IMG/VR virus record: IMGVR_UViG_3300042731_003739
Location: 1-38,509 of that record
Origin: a virus
Reading direction: 5' to 3' (one strand)
Length of the DNA stretch: 38,509 nt
The notes below the pieces were generated by a model, which was not told the origin of the DNA, did not search any database, and saw nothing but the letters and a program-made list of their open reading frames with translations. The position numbers and the translations under genes are program-made. Positions 1 through 10,600 of the stretch are shown here, in pieces; the stretch's first letter is position 1, and each line of letters begins with the position of its first letter.

Positions 1-2
1 TC

Positions 3-3000
3 CGGGTGTTCGACCTGGACGGAAACGAGATCCCGGTACGCTTCGACACGCGGAACATGCTGCCTGGCGATAGCCTAAACAGCGCGGCGTGGGCGGAAAC
101 CAACGTCTCTTCCGTGGCGGGCGATGACGAGAATCCGCTTGGTGGGCAGTACAGCGTCCCGAACTACGAGCAGTATGCCACTACGCTGACAGCATCGGCT
201 ACCGGCGGAACGACTGTTTGCACAATCACGCGCGACGGCGCCACCGGCTCATACAAGTCTCCCCTCAAAGACCAACAGAAGTACCTCTTCGCATTGTGGG
301 TGAAGAATTACCCGGCCTCGGGTATCCTTGACTCGGAAAAGACGACCATCAAGATCGCTGATGGAGCCGGCGTCGAAAGCACCGAACTTGCGTTTGACTG
401 GACGGCATCCCCTGTTCCGACGACCACGATCAACAAAGTCGGTACCGAAGGGTTCCACGAAGCCGGTGTAATCCCGCGGGGCGATGACTGGTACATCCTG
501 TGGGTTGCTTGCTACTACGATTTCTCGAACGACGATGATCTCGTCATCACAGTGACGCCGCACACGGGCGGAGCTTCCGCACGAAAGATCGTTGTGTGGC
601 ACGCGATGTTGGAGGAGTGGGACGAAGTGCGCCAGGGGCCGAGCCCGGTGTGGGCTCAGGCACGCCCCACGGCTGCGCCGTCGATGCACAACGACACGCC
701 GTACCTCAACTTCTTCGACGGGCGCAACGCTCTCGGAGACGTGAACAAGAGCCAAGGCGACGGCGGATTCAATGTGTCCACTACCGAGGATTGGGTGACG
801 GGGGCCACGGCGGTCGCGCCGGCCACAAGCGGCTATCCCAACCCATTCGCTACGAACACGTCCGCGCCTGGCGGCTACTACGACACGCTCCAGTCGGCGG
901 CTGGTGCCGCAGGCCCCGGGTACTACACCATCGCCCGCGGTTCCATCGCCGAAGGGTACACCATGGTCGGGTGCTACTTCCGCAAGGGGGACAGCACCGC
1001 GTCGGCCGTGAAGCTGTCGCTCAAGGACGCCACCACGAGCCAGGAGTCCATAGCCTCCTTCGCTTGGAACGGGACGGACCTGGAGACCTCCGGCACGCCC
1101 ACTGGCGCCGTACGCGCGTCCGGTGTCGTCCAGTCGCCCGACGACCCGGAAGACTGGCTCGCATGGGTGCTCATCCACACGGACGACCACGCCAGCGTGA
1201 CCGCCGGCAACGACCGCGAGGTGCTCGTCTACGTCAACCAGTGGGGCGTCAGCGCGTACTCCACGTACGCCTGGGGACCCTTCTGCTGGGACGGCGTCTC
1301 GACCGCCCCGGAGTTCTACGACTACTTCCGCAAGGTCCGTGAAGCCTCGTCGATCTCGGTCAACGACTTCACCTTCCTGGTGAACCCCGCCCGCGCGACC
1401 TCGCGCTACTACACGCGCGCCTTCAAGATCAGTTCCTCGGTGCCCGCACCGACGAGGCCGCTGACGACCCCAGACGACCCCACGGGCGACCGCGCGTACG
1501 TCTTCGTGAAGAAGAGTGGGTTCGATATGGAGTACGTGGTGCGTGTGTTCTTCACGGACGCAACGTACGTCGAGGTCTACTCGATCACATGGGATGGTTC
1601 CGCGCGGAGGCAGAAGTGCATCGGCGCATCCGGCCACGACAGCGTGTCCTGTTTGGCCAACGGTGGTGTGTGGACTGCTTCAAACAACGAGGACATGAAG
1701 GATGTCGAGACCACGGCAGTTGCGCAGCAGCTGGCCGTCAAGCTCGACGCAGACGCAAACTTGTCGGCATCATCGACTGGGTCGGTCGTCGAAATCCAAG
1801 CGGTGGGCAAGACCATCGACTACATCGAGACGGATGACTCCCAGGGAGACACCGCCTTGGTGCCGATTCATCGCCGCGTGAAGAAGCTCGAAGACCTCCC
1901 CAAGGTGTGCCGCGACGGGTGGCGCATGAAGATCACCGGGGAAGTAGACGAGAGCCTTCCGGCGTTCGTGGAGTTCCAAGTCTCCGACGCAGGGTTCGGC
2001 GAGCTTGCTGAGGGTGAGTGGGTTGAGTCCACCTATTGGGAGACCGAAGACACCTTCGATCCGCATTCCCTACCGCTACAGCTGGTGCGGTTGGAGGATA
2101 ACGAAAACGGGTTCTTCACCGGGGCGGCGTACGGCGTCTACTTCGACCTCGCTCCGGCGCAAGTAGAGCGGCGTCTCGTCGGAGACGACGACAGCAACCC
2201 TTGGCCGTCCTTCACGTCTACGGAATCCTTCGCTCGCGCAATCAGCGAGGTGTTCTTCTTCGAGGGGCGCCTCGGGTACCTTTCGGATGAGGCCATGGTT
2301 CTCTCCGAGACGAACCGCTACTTCCAGTTCTGGCGCACGACGGTCTTCGACCTGATCGACTCCGACCCCGTGCTCGCTGCCGCATCGCACACCGAGGTCG
2401 CCAAGCTGTGGGACGCCTTCGTCATGGACGAGCGCCTGCTGCTGGTCTCGGACCGCAACCAGTTCATCGCGGAGGGCGATCCGACGCTCACCTCGAAGAC
2501 GGTGTCGCTGATCCCCAAGCTGTCCCATCAGGTCGACAAGGATGTCGCGCTAGTGGCCAGCGGCCGGGGTGCCTTCATGGCGATCCCGAAGCAGGGGCTA
2601 CGGGACGGGCCAGTGGAGTTCGCTGGCATCCGCGAGGTGCGCCCTGTGGAAGCCAGTGGCCTGGAGTTCCAGGCGGAAGAGATCACTGACGCGGTCCCCG
2701 CGTACATCGAGGGGCGCATCGGCGAGCTGGCCTCGTCCACGACGCTGAACCTCCTGGTCGTGCGGACCGAGGATGGCGTCCTGTACCCGTTCAAGTTCTA
2801 CTCCCGCGACGCCAAAGACCTCCAACAGGCATGGTCGAAGTGGGACTTCGGTGCCCGTGTCAAGCACGTTTCCTTCCTGCAATCTGAGATGGTCCTCGTG
2901 CTCGACCGCGGGGACGACACCGGGACCTACATCGAGACCGTCCTCCTGGGTGATGGCCTGCGCGACGACGGGCTCACCTGGCGCGTGCGGCTGGACCGCC

Positions 3001-3581
3001 GTGTGGACGAGTCCGTGCTCACGTCCACTTACGCTTCCGCCGACGACGAGACCACTTTCACCCTTCCTTATACAATCACGCCCGGCGCGACCATGAAGGT
3101 CGTGGACCGCGACACGGGGAAGGACTACGCCGTCCGGTCGGCCAGTGGAACGTCCGTGGTCGCCCAAGGGGACCTCACGTCCACCAACGTCTGGATCGGT
3201 GAAGCGTACGAGATGAGCTTCACGTTCACCGAGCCCGTGCCCCGCGCGAGCGGCGACACTGGCAACCGCCGGCTGGCCTCTGGCTCTGCCCTGGTCCTGA
3301 GCGGGAAGGTCACGTATGCAGACACCGCTGCGTTCTCCGTGTCCGTCGCCCACGAGTACGGTGACACGTTCACAGCGCAGTTCACCCCCATCGTCATCGG
3401 GACGGGCGGGGGTTCCATAGACGACATCGTGCTCGACTCTGGCGAGTTCGACTTCGAGGTGGGTGCCCACCCCGAGGAAATCACGGTCACGCTGACCACC
3501 GATAGCTACCTGCCATGTCGAATCCTGAGCGCACTCTGGGAACTGAACCGGAGACCGCGTTCAGCCCGGCTCCAGGGATAA
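3..3581 (+). CDS. Tail tubular protein B (nozzle, T7 gp12-like), 5' end cut by window
   Basis: The frame is open to the window edge, so the true start lies upstream; the first in-window start-like codon is GTG at 6. About 1191 residues are visible. From about residue 450 onward (SVNDFTFLVNPAR and following) the chain resembles T7 gp12, the tail nozzle that binds the fibres, and this part alone is about 740 residues, close to the 794 of T7 gp12. Before it, residues about 15-445 hold two domain-sized segments rich in aromatic and beta-prone residues (ALWVKN and WYILWV in the first; YTMVGCYFRKGD and WLAWVLIH in the second). They look like two jelly-roll, carbohydrate-binding-module-like domains, which is inference. 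It is followed by the gp13, 14, 15 and 16 homologues in T7 order. The end overlaps the next gene by 67 nt. Confidence 0.88.
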   Translation, partial: RVFDLDGNEIPVRFDTRNMLPGDSLNSAAWAETNVSSVAGDDENPLGGQYSVPNYEQYATTLTASATGGTTVCTITRDGATGSYKSPLKDQQKYLFALWVKNYPASGILDSEKTTIKIADGAGVESTELAFDWTASPVPTTTINKVGTEGFHEAGVIPRGDDWYILWVACYYDFSNDDDLVITVTPHTGGASARKIVVWHAMLEEWDEVRQGPSPVWAQARPTAAPSMHNDTPYLNFFDGRNALGDVNKSQGDGGFNVSTTEDWVTGATAVAPATSGYPNPFATNTSAPGGYYDTLQSAAGAAGPGYYTIARGSIAEGYTMVGCYFRKGDSTASAVKLSLKDATTSQESIASFAWNGTDLETSGTPTGAVRASGVVQSPDDPEDWLAWVLIHTDDHASVTAGNDREVLVYVNQWGVSAYSTYAWGPFCWDGVSTAPEFYDYFRKVREASSISVNDFTFLVNPARATSRYYTRAFKISSSVPAPTRPLTTPDDPTGDRAYVFVKKSGFDMEYVVRVFFTDATYVEVYSITWDGSARRQKCIGASGHDSVSCLANGGVWTASNNEDMKDVETTAVAQQLAVKLDADANLSASSTGSVVEIQAVGKTIDYIETDDSQGDTALVPIHRRVKKLEDLPKVCRDGWRMKITGEVDESLPAFVEFQVSDAGFGELAEGEWVESTYWETEDTFDPHSLPLQLVRLEDNENGFFTGAAYGVYFDLAPAQVERRLVGDDDSNPWPSFTSTESFARAISEVFFFEGRLGYLSDEAMVLSETNRYFQFWRTTVFDLIDSDPVLAAASHTEVAKLWDAFVMDERLLLVSDRNQFIAEGDPTLTSKTVSLIPKLSHQVDKDVALVASGRGAFMAIPKQGLRDGPVEFAGIREVRPVEASGLEFQAEEITDAVPAYIEGRIGELASSTTLNLLVVRTEDGVLYPFKFYSRDAKDLQQAWSKWDFGARVKHVSFLQSEMVLVLDRGDDTGTYIETVLLGDGLRDDGLTWRVRLDRRVDESVLTSTYASADDETTFTLPYTITPGATMKVVDRDTGKDYAVRSASGTSVVAQGDLTSTNVWIGEAYEMSFTFTEPVPRASGDTGNRRLASGSALVLSGKVTYADTAAFSVSVAHEYGDTFTAQFTPIVIGTGGGSIDDIVLDSGEFDFEVGAHPEEITVTLTTDSYLPCRILSALWELNRRPRSARLQG

Positions 3582-4042
3582 CGGTCCGCGACTCACTCCC
3601 CCAGGACGCGCTGGACATGGCACCGCGCGTGCGCGTGGCTGACGCCATCGAGTGCATCCGGGCAGCTGACGCTGGCCCGCTCGAAGCCCTAGAACGCGGC
3701 CTGCGGGACTCCGTGGTCTGCAAGACGGTGGATTGGGGCGGACGGCCCATCGCCATGTTCGGCGTGACGCCCGGCCCGCCCAACCCCGACTTCCGGTTTG
3801 GGTACGTGTGGCTCATCGGCACGCCCGACCTCGTGCGCCCGCCGCTCGTCCGCACATTCCTTCGCGTCTCTGAGCATTGGATCAAGGAGATCAGCGAGGG
3901 ATTCGACATCGTCGGCAACTACGTGGATGCCGACAACGCGGTCCACATCCGCTGGCTCAAGCGGATGGGATTCACCTTCCAAGGGGAGACGCCCTACGGC
4001 CCCTTCAACTCCCCCTTCCTGATGTTCTGGAGAACCGTCTGA
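3515..4042 (+). CDS. T7 gp13-like protein (GNAT-type acetyltransferase fold)
   Basis: 175 residues. The C-terminal half, with FDIVGNYVDADNAVHIRWL then GFTFQGETPYGPF, matches T7 gp13 (YDTLWNYVWVGNTSHIRFL), a protein needed for assembling the internal core and belonging to the GNAT fold family. I keep the start at 3515 although it overlaps the nozzle gene by 67 nt, because ITVRDSLPQDAL just downstream aligns with the N-terminus of T7 gp13. The next ATG at 3617 would remove that strand. Position between the nozzle and gp14 genes is as in T7. Whether it has acetyltransferase activity is not shown by the sequence. Confidence 0.85.
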   Translation: MSNPERTLGTEPETAFSPAPGITVRDSLPQDALDMAPRVRVADAIECIRAADAGPLEALERGLRDSVVCKTVDWGGRPIAMFGVTPGPPNPDFRFGYVWLIGTPDLVRPPLVRTFLRVSEHWIKEISEGFDIVGNYVDADNAVHIRWLKRMGFTFQGETPYGPFNSPFLMFWRTV

Positions 4043-4680
4043 TGTGCCTTCCCCTCGCTGCTGCCGGTGCTGGCGCTGCCGCGTCCTCGGCGGCTTCGGC
4101 CTTCGCTGTGCAGACTGCGCTGGTTGTCGGCTCGACCATGGCGACGTACCTCCAGCAGCGCGCCAACGCGAAGGCGCAGGAAAAGGCCCAGGAGCAGGCG
4201 TACGAGGCCAACAAAGCCATCGCCATCTCCGACGCGATCAACAACTACAACGCCGCGAACATGCGCCTGGAACAAGAGCGCGCCCGCGGCGCCGTCGAGA
4301 TCCAGCGCGTCGTCAGGGCCAGCCGTGAAGCGGCCGGGGCCGCCCGCACCCTCGCGGCCGACCACGGGGTAGCCGGGGAATCCGTCCGGTTGCTGCTCTC
4401 CGACTTCGAGCGCAAGGCGTCCACGTTCACCACGGGTGTCGAGCGGAACTTGAAGTACGTCGAGGAGGACATAGAGGCGCGGAAGCGCGGAACGCGCACG
4501 ACGATGGAAGGCCGCATCCTGTCGGCTCTCCCGGGCGCTGTCGCCAAGCCCTCGTTCTTCGGCGCGGTACTGCGCGCAGGCGCAGGGGCCTTCGACGCCT
4601 ACCAGGACCACACCTTCATCGGCGCAGACGGCGAACGCCATTGGGGCGTCCTGCCGCAAGCCACGGGGACCACTACCTAG
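4042..4680 (+). CDS. Internal virion protein, T7 gp14-like
   Basis: 212 residues starting at the ATG that overlaps the gp13-like stop (TGATG). The N-terminus MCLPLAAAGAGAA resembles T7 gp14, which also starts Met-Cys and continues with a small-residue hydrophobic segment. Then follows a long helical, coiled-coil-prone region (residues about 30-150, rich in Gln, Ala, Glu, Arg) with ADHGVAGESVRLLLSDFER, a pattern common in gp14-type ejection proteins. In T7 this protein (196 residues) leaves the capsid on infection and contributes to the conduit across the outer membrane. An upstream in-frame extension exists but lies entirely inside the gp13-like gene and is rejected. Confidence 0.87.
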   Translation: MCLPLAAAGAGAAASSAASAFAVQTALVVGSTMATYLQQRANAKAQEKAQEQAYEANKAIAISDAINNYNAANMRLEQERARGAVEIQRVVRASREAAGAARTLAADHGVAGESVRLLLSDFERKASTFTTGVERNLKYVEEDIEARKRGTRTTMEGRILSALPGAVAKPSFFGAVLRAGAGAFDAYQDHTFIGADGERHWGVLPQATGTTT

Positions 4681-4683
4681 ACC

Positions 4684-7659
4684 ATGGCACGACCTGTCAT
4701 CCGCGCGCCGGGCGGCCTCGCTCGCGTCGAGCCGCGGGGTGGGGCCATCTCTGGCTTCGCCCGCGTGTCGCCGCAGAGGATCGAGGGGAACGAGATCCTG
4801 GACTTCGGCCCGCTCGCGGCCTCCCTGTCCCGGTACCTCCGGGCCGGCGCCCAGCACGCTGCCAAGGACGAGATCGAGCGCGGGCAGCGGTTTGCCTTCG
4901 ACAACCCCGAGGTGGCCGACCAGATCGACGAGGAAGTCCAGAAGGCGGCCGAAGCAGCCAGCGACGACGACGACGGATTTGACGCAATAAATGAGACGTT
5001 TTTGCGTCTCGTGCAGTCGGGTGCTGTTCCCGAAGCGGCCAACCCGATCTGGCAGCTGGGGTACATCGAGCAGCGCGCCCGCGACATGGCGGGACAAGTG
5101 CGCACGCAGCTACTGGACAAGGCGACGTTCGACCAGTTCACGGCTCTGTCCGACGACGGGGACGCCCCTGTCGTGCCCCCGGACCTCGACGCTGCGATGG
5201 CCAAGGCGTTCCAGGACCGGCTGGCCGGCACGGCCATCGCCGAGTCGCACTTCGGGCTCCAGGCGTACAACGCCGCCCAGGAGGGCGTCCAGAACGAGGT
5301 GCGCGAGCGCGTACGGCAGGTGCGCCTCCAGACGATCACCGAGGACCGCCGGGTCCGCCTCCGCAACAGCCTCGGCCGCACGCTCCTGGCCCTGGAGATG
5401 GAGGACTTCGACCGGGTCGGCACCCACACCGAGGAGCTGGGCCGCATCCTTGAGATGGAAGGGCGCCAGCGGGGCATTCCCGCCTCGGCCGCTCGCGGCG
5501 AGCTGCTGAACACGTTGAAGGACACCGCCATGAACACGGCGCTGGACGACCCAGACCGTGCGCTGGCGCTGGTCCGGCGTGCCGGGGCCGTCGAGCAGAA
5601 CGGCGTCCGCCTCGACCACCCGGGTACCGAGTCCGCCCTCTTCCTGAACGACCTCGTACACCAGCTGTCCATCCAGGCGGACGACAAGGCGATCCGCAAC
5701 ATCCGCCTCCGCAGCACGCGCATCGCTGCCGCCAAGGAGTTCGCTTCCGGGTGGCTCCGCGACGCGACGCTGGAGGCCATCGACTCTGGCGACCAGCCGG
5801 CCGGCGCCGTCGACATCGCCGTCGACCGCCTCCTGGGCGAAGACCCGAACGTGGAGCAGCCGCCCACGCTGACGGGCATGATCCTGGAGCTGGAGGAAGG
5901 CGTCGAGATGCCCAAGGACATCCGAGGGCACATCCTGGCGGAAGGCGCCGCGCTCAAGCGGGTCCTCCAGCAGGACGCCCTCGACCCCAACCGGCAGGAG
6001 CTGTTCCTCAACCAGCTGGAGATCGACCGCATCGAGAACGGGCTGGACGCCATGACGTTCCTCACGCGCGCCTGGGACGAGGGGGTCAAGACCGGGGCCA
6101 TCTCGGTGACCGCCTACAAAGCCCTGCGCGAGGAGACCGACCGCCTGTCCAACCTGCTGGCCTTCAAGTCCGAGCCCGGGTCGACCTACGCGACCCAGGT
6201 GGCTGGCGCCATGTCCGACACCCGGATCCCCGCTGGCCTTCCCGCGGCCGTCCGGCAGCGCCTCCTGGAGACGCGCCTGGTCAGCCTGCGGAAGATCGAC
6301 TCGCTGCTGCAAGGCGCCCTGGGGCAGTCCACGGCCACTGACGAGGCCGGCCTCCGGCACGCCTTCAATGCCGCCATCCACGAGCAGGGCGTCCGGGACG
6401 CGACCGCCGAGTTCACGACGGGCGTGCAAGACGCCATCGCCGCCTACCACGACTCCATCCGGGGCATCCGGCAGAGCATCAACGGATTCCGCTTCGCGGA
6501 GGCCCTGGCCAAGATCGACGAGGCCCAGGGCATCTCTATCTCCGGCGACGACGCGACCACGCTCCGGCAGGACACCGAGAACGCGCGCAAGCGGCAGGAA
6601 GACCTGATCTTCGCTGGGCCGATCTCGCGCAGCGCCGAGCTGTCCATCCGGTCGCAGGCCCTGGCTATCCTCCAGGTGTCGGAGGCGGACCTCCCGCCGG
6701 GCGAGACGGACCGCATCGCCGACCAGCTCGTTGCCACCTTCCAGGTGGAGTACGGCGACCGCGCTCGCAAGCTACTCGCGGACACCGAAGTCCCGACCGA
6801 GCAGCGCGGCCAGCGCCTGCGCGACCTGTCCCACGCCGTCGTCAATCAGGTGATGGAGCCCTGGCGCGACACGCGCCTCGCCGAGCGGGCCTCTGACCTG
6901 GAGGGCGTCGAGCGCGCCAAGCGGGCCACCAACCTGCGCATGTACCAGGCGAAGGAGGTCTACACCGGCATGAGCGGGCGTTCCACCTTCTTCTTCCAGG
7001 CGCGCGACGGGCTGACGATCCCCGTCGAGACGTACGAACTGGTCGAGGACATCGGGTACGACCCGTGGTTCAGTTCCGCCGAGAACCACCGCGCGAAGAT
7101 CCTGAACACTTGGGACCGTGCCATCTTCCACGAGCCCGAATCCGCCCGTGCCCAAGCCTTCGTGGCGACGCACGGCCAGTACCGCATCCCGTGGAAGGCC
7201 GTGATAGCCGGCAAGATCACTGTGAAGTCGACGCAGGAAGCGTCCTCTCTGGCGGAAGACTTCCCGTTGCTCGAAGCGTACCTCCTCGATGCGGACGACT
7301 CCATGTTCGCTGAGGGGACGCAGGACGCCGTGCAGGGTCTCTTCGAGGCGCACGGGCTGGCCGTCGAGTTCGTCAAGGATGAGGCGCTGGTCGTCTCCGA
7401 CCTGCCCACAGCGCCCGCGCAAGGGTACCGGGCCATCGTCCGTGCGGACATCGACCTCACCGACGCGCCGCTGTCCGGCTTCGTGACGCGCTACTTCGAC
7501 GACATCGCCGAGTTCCACGCGCTGCCCGAGGACGAGCAGAAGAAGGGCCTGGCCACGTTCGGCTTCGATGTGTCGACCGCCAAGGCGTTTGAGCAGGCAC
7601 GCGAAGCCTTCGTCACCGACCAAATCTCTACCATCAAGGACTGGAAGACCCGCGAGTAA
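4684..7659 (+). CDS. Internal virion protein, T7 gp15-like
   Basis: 991 residues, starting 3 nt after the gp14-like stop. It is almost entirely helical, with repeated charged and Ala/Leu-rich segments and many RQR and EER clusters, as in the gp15 family of inner-core ejection proteins (T7 gp15 is 747 residues). No enzyme motif is visible. Assignment rests on size, composition and its place between gp14- and gp16-like genes. In T7, gp15 together with gp16 forms the tunnel through which DNA crosses the cell envelope. The extra length of about 240 residues relative to T7 is a lineage feature of unknown role. Confidence 0.85.
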   Translation: MARPVIRAPGGLARVEPRGGAISGFARVSPQRIEGNEILDFGPLAASLSRYLRAGAQHAAKDEIERGQRFAFDNPEVADQIDEEVQKAAEAASDDDDGFDAINETFLRLVQSGAVPEAANPIWQLGYIEQRARDMAGQVRTQLLDKATFDQFTALSDDGDAPVVPPDLDAAMAKAFQDRLAGTAIAESHFGLQAYNAAQEGVQNEVRERVRQVRLQTITEDRRVRLRNSLGRTLLALEMEDFDRVGTHTEELGRILEMEGRQRGIPASAARGELLNTLKDTAMNTALDDPDRALALVRRAGAVEQNGVRLDHPGTESALFLNDLVHQLSIQADDKAIRNIRLRSTRIAAAKEFASGWLRDATLEAIDSGDQPAGAVDIAVDRLLGEDPNVEQPPTLTGMILELEEGVEMPKDIRGHILAEGAALKRVLQQDALDPNRQELFLNQLEIDRIENGLDAMTFLTRAWDEGVKTGAISVTAYKALREETDRLSNLLAFKSEPGSTYATQVAGAMSDTRIPAGLPAAVRQRLLETRLVSLRKIDSLLQGALGQSTATDEAGLRHAFNAAIHEQGVRDATAEFTTGVQDAIAAYHDSIRGIRQSINGFRFAEALAKIDEAQGISISGDDATTLRQDTENARKRQEDLIFAGPISRSAELSIRSQALAILQVSEADLPPGETDRIADQLVATFQVEYGDRARKLLADTEVPTEQRGQRLRDLSHAVVNQVMEPWRDTRLAERASDLEGVERAKRATNLRMYQAKEVYTGMSGRSTFFFQARDGLTIPVETYELVEDIGYDPWFSSAENHRAKILNTWDRAIFHEPESARAQAFVATHGQYRIPWKAVIAGKITVKSTQEASSLAEDFPLLEAYLLDADDSMFAEGTQDAVQGLFEAHGLAVEFVKDEALVVSDLPTAPAQGYRAIVRADIDLTDAPLSGFVTRYFDDIAEFHALPEDEQKKGLATFGFDVSTAKAFEQAREAFVTDQISTIKDWKTRE

Positions 7660-7662
7660 CCC

Positions 7663-10600
7663 ATGGTCCGACAAGACCCCCGCTTGCGCCACCTGGCGAC
7701 CCGCTCCGAACGCGCGCCGGGCCAGCCGGATCCGACCCTGGTTGACCAGGGGGCGGCCACTGGCACCGTGGACGAAGGCGGGAGTGTCGCCCTCGACCTC
7801 CTGGCGTCGCCCCTGCGTGGCGCGGAAGAGTTCGGCCGTGACCTCCTGGAGCTGCCCAACATCCTCCCCGGCGTCGACTACTCGCTGGGCGAGGGGCGCA
7901 TCTTCGGGAAGGCGCAGACGGTCACTGGCGACCTGGCCACGGGGATCTTCGAGTTCGCCGCCGCGTTCGTCCCGGGCCTCGGCCTGGCGAGCAAGATCGG
8001 CAAGGGCAGCCGGGTCTTCAACCTGACGCGCAAGACACAGCGGGCGCTCACGCGCATGGGTAAGCCTGTCCGTGCTGCGGCCATCGACATCGGCCGCGGC
8101 ACCGTCGCTGGAGCCTTCGCCGACTTCGCCGCCTTCGACGGCCACGAGGCACGCCTGGCGAATCTCATCAATGAGCAGTTCCCCGGCTTGCGCAACCCCG
8201 TGCTCGACTTCCTCGCCGCCGACGAGGAGGACGCCGAGGTGGTGGGCCGCATCAAGAACGTGCTCGAAGGCGCCTCCGTGGGCTTCCTCGCGGACGCGCT
8301 GTTCCTGGGCCTCCGGGGCATCCGGTCGGCGCGCAAGGCGCGGGCCGAGCAGGTGGACCTGGCGAAGAAGCTGGACGAAGACGTGCCGGCCGCCGAAGCC
8401 CGCCGCGTGTTCGACGACGCCCAAGACCAGATGCGCGCCGGGACGCCGCCTCCGAAGGTCGACCACACCTTCGAGCTGGACGACGACGTACTGCTGCACG
8501 ACACACCCGAGCGGTTGCTCATGGAGGGGGACCCCTTCGTCCTCTCCCGCACCGTCAAGGGACGCGCCGAGCTGCTGCGTGACCGCCTCAAGTTCACGCC
8601 GGCCATGATCCGGCGAGCCGAGGAGCTGTTCCTCGAACGCCGCAAGAAGGGCGGGGCGCTGACCGCGCGCCAGCACTTCCGCGGGTACGTGGGCGCTGGT
8701 GAGGTGCGTGGCACCGTGGCCGACCCGCGGGTGAACCCAAGGGGACTGACGGCCGAACAGCGGGCGCTCCTGGGCATCGACGCCAAGGGGCTGAACCTGG
8801 CGCACACCCCCGGCGAGGTGGACACCGGCTTCCTCGTCAGAACCTACGAAGCCTTCTTCGGTGAGCTGCCTGGCGGCATCGAGAGCCGCCTGGCGCCCGT
8901 TGGCGACGAGCAATTCATCCGGGAGTCACTGGAGCACCTGTCCGACATCGTGGACGGGGACCCGAACCTCATGGGCGTGCGCTTCGCGCGTGCGGCCAAG
9001 GACGCCGCTGAGGCCGGCAAGAAGGTTGGCCGCGTGGCTCTCGCGCTGCGCCACATGGAGGAGATCCATGGTGGGCAAGTGGTCGACACGTTGCTGAACG
9101 GCGACCTGGACAACCCCACCATCATGACTGAGTTGATGGCCCGGTCGGAGGAGTACGCCGATGCCCTCTCCTACATCAGGATGGGGGATTCCGAGGCAGG
9201 CCGCAGCCTTCGCTCGCGGCAGATCCTGGCGGCGGCCAAGGACCGCGAGGCCATCGTCAAGGCCGTACAGGAGGCAGGCGGCGAGAAGAACATCCGGCGC
9301 GTCGCCGAGATGATGCGCATAGCCGCGCAGGACGGTGGGCTCCAGAGTGCCGCCGCGTTGGCGCGCCTGGCGTCCATGACGAAGAAGCAACGCTTCTGGG
9401 CGGTCACCACCGAGTACTGGCTGAACTCGATCCTCTCCGGCCCTCGGACGCTCACGACCAACCTCATCTCCCCGATGCTCACGAGCCTGTACCGGCCGTT
9501 GGAGCACATGCTGGGAGGCGCTGCGTCCATGAACGGCGGCGCCATCCGCCAAGGCATACGCGAGATTGTGGGCCTGGCTGAGGCGTTCCGCGAGTCATTC
9601 ACGGCTGCGCGGGCGGTGTGGGGCAAGGGCGGCAACCAGATCCTCGACCCGCGGCTCACGAAGCGCGACGACCCGTTCGCAGCCGGCGCTGGTGCGTTCC
9701 GCGGCCTGGCCTTCGGGGTGGACGAGGGAACCGCGCTGGGCGCCTTCACGAATTGGGTCGGCCGGCGCGTACGCACGCCCTCGCGCATTCTGGCGACCAC
9801 CGACGAGTTCGTCAAGCAGCTCAACTACCGCGCCGTCTCGCGCGCCCAGCTGATCGACCAGGGGACGCAGCTTGGCCTCCGCGGGGGCGACCTGGCGCAG
9901 TACGTCACGGACAACATGACGCAGATGACCCTGGACGGCCAGCGGTACTCGCTGGAGACCGTTACGCAGCGTGCTGTGAAGCAGGCCGCGGAAGAGGGCA
10001 TCGTCGACCCGGTGGCCCACGCGCGTCGCGTCCAGGAGATCATCGCCGACCAATTCGACCCCGGCCTCTCCCGTATCGCCGACGACGCGATCAAGCGGGC
10101 GCGCGAGGTGTCGTTCACCGAAGACCTCGCCTCCGGCACACTGTCCTCGAAACTCCAGGCGGCCGTCAACGCGCACCCGATCCTGCGCTTCGTGGTGCCC
10201 TTCATCCGCACCCCCGTCAACATCGTGAAGTTCGCGGGGCGCCGCATCCCGAACCCCATGGGCATCACCGAGGCGGCCCTGAACCGCAAGATGCCTGCCG
10301 ACGCGAAGGCGCTGGAAGCTCTCCGGTCGTCGTTCGCCAAGGAGGTGCTGTCGGGCGACCCCGAGCGCGTCTCAGACGCCGTGGGGCGGCAAGCGGCCGG
10401 CATGGCGACGATCCTCTTCTTCGGCACGCTGGCGGCCCAAGGGCGGATCACTGGCCGAGGCCCCACGGACAAGGAGCAGCGTGAGGCGCTGCGTGCCGCG
10501 GGGTGGCAGCCGTACTCCTTCAACATCGGCGGCAAGTTCGTGTCCTACCTGCGGATGGACCCGTTCGCTACGATGATCGGAACCGTGACCGACCTGTACG

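Noticed and set aside
249-1637. Long minus-strand open frame opposite the nozzle gene
   Set aside because: Antisense of a well-supported coding frame in G+C-rich DNA; Arg/Val/Gly-rich translation without domains.
3877-4041. Upstream extension of the gp14-like gene
   Set aside because: Lies wholly inside the gp13-like gene; the Met-Cys start at 4042 fits the family.
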